The notes beneath the pieces were generated by a model, which saw only the letters and a list, made by a program, of their open reading frames with translations, was not told where the DNA came from and ran no database searches. The position numbers were made by a program, and so were the translations under genes. From UBA2108 sp002713215 (GTDB lineage: Bacteria; Bacteroidota; Bacteroidia; Flavobacteriales_G; Salibacteraceae): DNA of 64,000 nt. Shown here piece by piece: positions 61,768 to 64,000 of the stretch (positions are counted from its first letter, which is position 1; every line of letters begins with the position of its first letter). Location of the stretch: the NCBI GenBank assembly GCA_937891015.1, contig CALAPY010000041.1, positions 87,639-151,638 on the forward strand, in the 5' to 3' direction.

Positions 61768-62328
61768 TTAATCTTCTTTCTTAGTTTCGTCCTTCTTCTT
61801 GGCTGCTGCCTTCTTAGGAGCTGCCTTCTTCTTTGCTTCAGCTTTAGGAGCCGCTGTCTTTTTCTGTGTGCCCCCTGTAGCTTTAGTAGAGGTACTAGCT
61901 GCAGGCTTGGCTGCCGCTTTTTTAGGAGCTGCTTTCTTCACTGCTGCTTTTTTAGCTTCAGTTGCAGGAGCTTTCTCAACTTTGGCTTCCTTCTTAGGAG
62001 CTGCTGCTTTTTTCTTAGCTGCACCAATGCCTTCTACCAAAAGCTCAGTAAAGTATTGACGGTGACCGTTGCTTTTTTGGTATCCTTTCCTTCTTTTCTT
62101 TTTAAAGACAAGAACTTTATCTCCTTTAAGGTGCTTTACTACTTTGGCATTTACTGCCACACCTTCTATAACCGGGGCGCCAACAGTTACTTTTCCGTTA
62201 TCATCTGTAAGCATAACTTTATCAAAAGACATTTTGTCTCCTTCTTTAGCATCCAGACGGTGAACGAATAACTGCTGATCTTTTTGGACTTTAAATTGTT
62301 GCCCTGCTATCTCTACAATTGCGTACAT
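61768..62328 (-). CDS. rplU: 50S ribosomal protein L21 with Lys/Ala-rich tail
   Basis: The first 103 residues are a normal L21 (MYAIVEIAGQQFKVQKDQ, then KVVKHLKGDKVLVFKKKRRK and HRQYFTELLVEGI). A further 80 residues are almost only Ala, Lys, Pro and Glu (AAPKKEAKVEKAPATEAKKA and similar), reminiscent of histone H1-like tails. The frame is clean to the stop, and such tails occur in L21 of other Bacteroidota. The tail may bind rRNA or nucleic acid non-specifically; not shown. Confidence 0.96.
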   Translation of the reverse strand: MYAIVEIAGQQFKVQKDQQLFVHRLDAKEGDKMSFDKVMLTDDNGKVTVGAPVIEGVAVNAKVVKHLKGDKVLVFKKKRRKGYQKSNGHRQYFTELLVEGIGAAKKKAAAPKKEAKVEKAPATEAKKAAVKKAAPKKAAAKPAASTSTKATGGTQKKTAAPKAEAKKKAAPKKAAAKKKDETKKED

Positions 62329-62370
62329 CGTTAAATTTTAATTATTTATCACCCGAAAAAATTCGGACGG

Positions 62371-62400
62371 CAAAAGTAATTCTTTTTTTAATTGAAACAA
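62371..62400 (-). promoter_or_regulatory. promoter of the rplU-rpmA operon
   Basis: On the minus strand TTG (plus CAA 62398-62400), exactly 19 bases, TACTTTTG (62378-62371): a full match to the Bacteroidota consensus. It lies 43 bases before the rplU ATG. Confidence 0.78.
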
Positions 62401-62453
62401 GCGGGTTTTTAACCCTATTCAAATATGGTAACAATAACCATGATATCGCGGTT

Positions 62454-63353
62454 TCAACTTGTCTTTCTAACGCTTACCAGATAAACTCCTCCAAGTATCA
62501 ACAGCAAACCAGCAAGTTGAAAAAGGGAAATGGACTCACCATCCAATATCCCCCAGGCTAATGCTACAATAGGTATTAAATAGGTAACCGATGAAGCGAA
62601 GAGAGCACTCGTAAACTTGATTAATTGATTGAACAAAAGCACGGCCGCTCCCGTTCCAACCACGCCCAAAATGGTCAGGTACCCAAGTGCACCCATATGT
62701 GCAGTAGAAGAAAATGGCAAGCTCCAAAAATCTTCAACAAACAAACCAACAGTAACAAATGGCCCAAGAAAAACAAAGGCAAAAGCAGTTATCAATACGG
62801 AGGGGACTTCGTGCAACCAGGCCTTAATGGTATTTACACTTATAGCATAACATACGGTTGCCGAGACAACCATAAGGGAATAGGAGAATGGAATGTTTCC
62901 CAGTTCGCCATTGGAAGTAAAATAGATTAATGTAATTGCACCAACTAAACCAAGGGCGACACCCAAAAATTGATTAATTCCTGATTTCGTTCTAAAAACA
63001 ATCAACCCGATAATCAGTGCAAATAAAGGAACAAGACTGTTCAGCATCCCTGTAACACCACTAGGTAACTTAGTTTGAGCCTCTGCAAATAAAAATGCTG
63101 GAAAAAAATTTCCGAAAAGGGCAACAAACAAGATTCCAAGTTGTTGCTTCCTTTTTTTAGGAAATTTATTCAAATGACGCAGTGCTATTGGCAGCAGGCT
63201 TATACCTGCTACAAATAATCGATACTCAGCTACCTGGATGGAAGAATAAAACTCAAGACCACGTTTCATTAAAATAAATGACGAGCCCCACACAATAGCC
63301 AATACTGCTAGTGTTGAAAACTGCTTCGAAGGGGTGTCAATGTTCCAATTCAT
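62454..63353 (-). CDS. EamA-family (DMT) transporter
   Basis: Membrane protein of 299 residues with ten hydrophobic helices in two EamA repeats (LAVLAIVWGSSFILMKRGLE at the start; GVVGTGAAVLLFNQLIKFTS and LAGLLLILGGVYLVS near the end). The family exports metabolites or amino acids; the substrate is unknown. It is transcribed alone. Confidence 0.88.
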   Translation of the reverse strand: MNWNIDTPSKQFSTLAVLAIVWGSSFILMKRGLEFYSSIQVAEYRLFVAGISLLPIALRHLNKFPKKRKQQLGILFVALFGNFFPAFLFAEAQTKLPSGVTGMLNSLVPLFALIIGLIVFRTKSGINQFLGVALGLVGAITLIYFTSNGELGNIPFSYSLMVVSATVCYAISVNTIKAWLHEVPSVLITAFAFVFLGPFVTVGLFVEDFWSLPFSSTAHMGALGYLTILGVVGTGAAVLLFNQLIKFTSALFASSVTYLIPIVALAWGILDGESISLFQLAGLLLILGGVYLVSVRKTS

Positions 63354-63465
63354 TTCAGCTAAGAATCTGGATTTGATTCCAATTTCAATTATCCCGGTTT
63401 AATTCGCGCAAAAATAGCCGAACAACCGTCAGTCCTTTTTTAATTTTCGTTTTAGTCTATAAACC

Positions 63466-63473
63466 TACTTTTG
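63466..63473 (+). promoter_or_regulatory. candidate -7 element before the MacB-type ATPase gene
   Basis: TACTTTTG matches TAnnTTTG with a TTT 19 bases upstream (63444-63446). It would place transcription start at about 63480, essentially on the GTG start codon, implying a leaderless mRNA or a slightly different start. Weak. Confidence 0.3.
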
Positions 63474-63477
63474 AACC

Positions 63478-64000
63478 GTGGATACCATAATTGAAACAGT
63501 TGGCTTAAAGAGGCATTTTAGGGTAGGAAAAGAAACGGTTGAGGCACTAAAGGGCATTACCATTTCAATTGATAAAGGTGAATACGTTGCCCTGATGGGA
63601 ACCTCAGGTTCAGGAAAATCTACTCTCATGAATATCCTGGGTTGTTTGGATACGCCAACAGCTGGAGAATATTGGCTGAACAAGCAAAAGGTTAGCCAAT
63701 TGATCGATGACCAACTGGCAGAAATCAGAAACAAGGAAATTGGATTTGTTTTCCAGACTTTTAATTTGCTTCCAAGGTATACGGCACTCGATAACGTAGC
63801 ACTACCTTTGATATACGCCGGCATTCCCAAGCAGGAAAGGCAGAAAAAAGCGGAAGAAGTATTGAACACGGTTGGCTTGGCCGACCGCATAAACCATCAA
63901 CCCAATGAACTATCGGGTGGACAACGACAACGGGTTGCCATAGCCAGGGCATTGGTAAATAACCCCAGTTTAATTCTTGCCGATGATCCTACAGGTAATT
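63478..64000 (+). CDS. MacB/LolD-type ABC transporter ATP-binding protein (3' end outside window)
   Basis: ATPase truncated by the window after 174 codons. The frame from GTG 63478 reads DTIIETVGLKRHFRVGKETV, then Walker A GTSGSGKST, a Q-loop in GFVFQTFNLLPRYTALDNV, the signature LSGGQRQR and Walker B. Walker B continues LADDPTGN where the family has LADEPTGN, so the catalytic glutamate position is Asp. Its permease should lie beyond the window. The family exports lipoproteins, peptides or antibiotics. Confidence 0.88.
   Translation, partial: MDTIIETVGLKRHFRVGKETVEALKGITISIDKGEYVALMGTSGSGKSTLMNILGCLDTPTAGEYWLNKQKVSQLIDDQLAEIRNKEIGFVFQTFNLLPRYTALDNVALPLIYAGIPKQERQKKAEEVLNTVGLADRINHQPNELSGGQRQRVAIARALVNNPSLILADDPTGN

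Noticed and set aside
61799..62059. Ala/Phe/Leu-rich hydrophobic frame opposite rplU
   Set aside because: It is the complement of the Lys/Ala-rich L21 tail (AAG/GCT codons), not a membrane protein.
63465..63890. Open frame of 141 codons on the minus strand
   Set aside because: It is antisense to the clear ABC ATPase frame on the plus strand, which has Walker and signature motifs.
1..64000. tRNA, rRNA, CRISPR, insertion sequence or phage genes
   Set aside because: I looked for them in the gaps and among the coding frames and found none; gaps are short and explained mostly by promoters, terminators and two small repeats.

Overview
The window reads as chromosomal DNA of a Bacteroidota bacterium, most likely of the order Flavobacteriales or close to it. 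The evidence is the low GC, the gene order rplM-rpsI-rpsB-tsf and pyrH-frr, promoter-like TTG-N19/20-TAnnTTTG elements, many TTG start codons, a T9SS-type C-terminal sorting domain (CHU_C) and several Bacteroidota-only families (DUF4292, DUF4286, DUF2911). I saw no tRNA, rRNA, insertion sequence, CRISPR array or prophage. No gene-free stretch exceeds 300 bases.

Layout. 1-3.4 kb: a TPR-containing histidine kinase, its LuxR-type response regulator and an outer-membrane barrel-like protein. 3.4-7.4 kb (minus strand): frr, pyrH, tsf, rpsB, rpsI and rplM. 7.5-10.5 kb: a YceI-like lipoprotein, a DUF2141 protein, moeA and a small heat-shock protein. 10.8-39.8 kb: a large aryl-polyene/dialkylresorcinol (flexirubin-type pigment) cluster. 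39.9-50.6 kb: an envelope block (nucleotidyltransferase, TPR protein, DUF4292 lipoprotein, EnvC-like protein, flippase, dut) interrupted by a serine hydrolase and a T9SS cargo protein. 50.6-54.6 kb: two EGF-like lipoproteins, a serine/threonine dehydratase-like enzyme, a DUF2911 protein and an alpha/beta hydrolase. 54.7-62.3 kb (minus strand): MOSC protein, mgtE, rsmA, a DUF4286 protein, TPR protein, lipoprotein, serS, rpmA and rplU. The end holds an EamA transporter and a truncated MacB-type ABC ATPase.

The pigment cluster is two divergent units around 15.1 kb. The leftward unit has a halogenase-like flavoenzyme, an Ntn-hydrolase lipoprotein and an acyl-CoA ligase. The rightward unit of about 25 genes starts with a tyrosine ammonia-lyase. 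The likely route is: tyrosine to 4-coumarate; activation by the ligase; loading on one of two acyl carrier proteins; elongation by ketosynthases and ketosynthase-like partners with a FabG reductase and hotdog dehydratases to an aryl polyene acid. DarB and DarA make the dialkylresorcinol half. An acyltransferase then joins the two by an ester. Candidates are a BtrH-like protein, an LpxL-like protein and the acyltransferase domain of an MMPL fusion. An ABC transporter, a LolA-like carrier, a small lipoprotein and the MMPL fusion would export or place the product in the outer membrane.

The most interesting open points are the unassigned cluster members: the BtrH-like protein with its small helix-turn-helix-like partner, the MMPL-PlsC-methyltransferase-like fusion, the Ntn hydrolase, and the halogenase-like enzyme that retains the halogenase motifs. 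All functions are inferred by reading the sequence; no database search was run.
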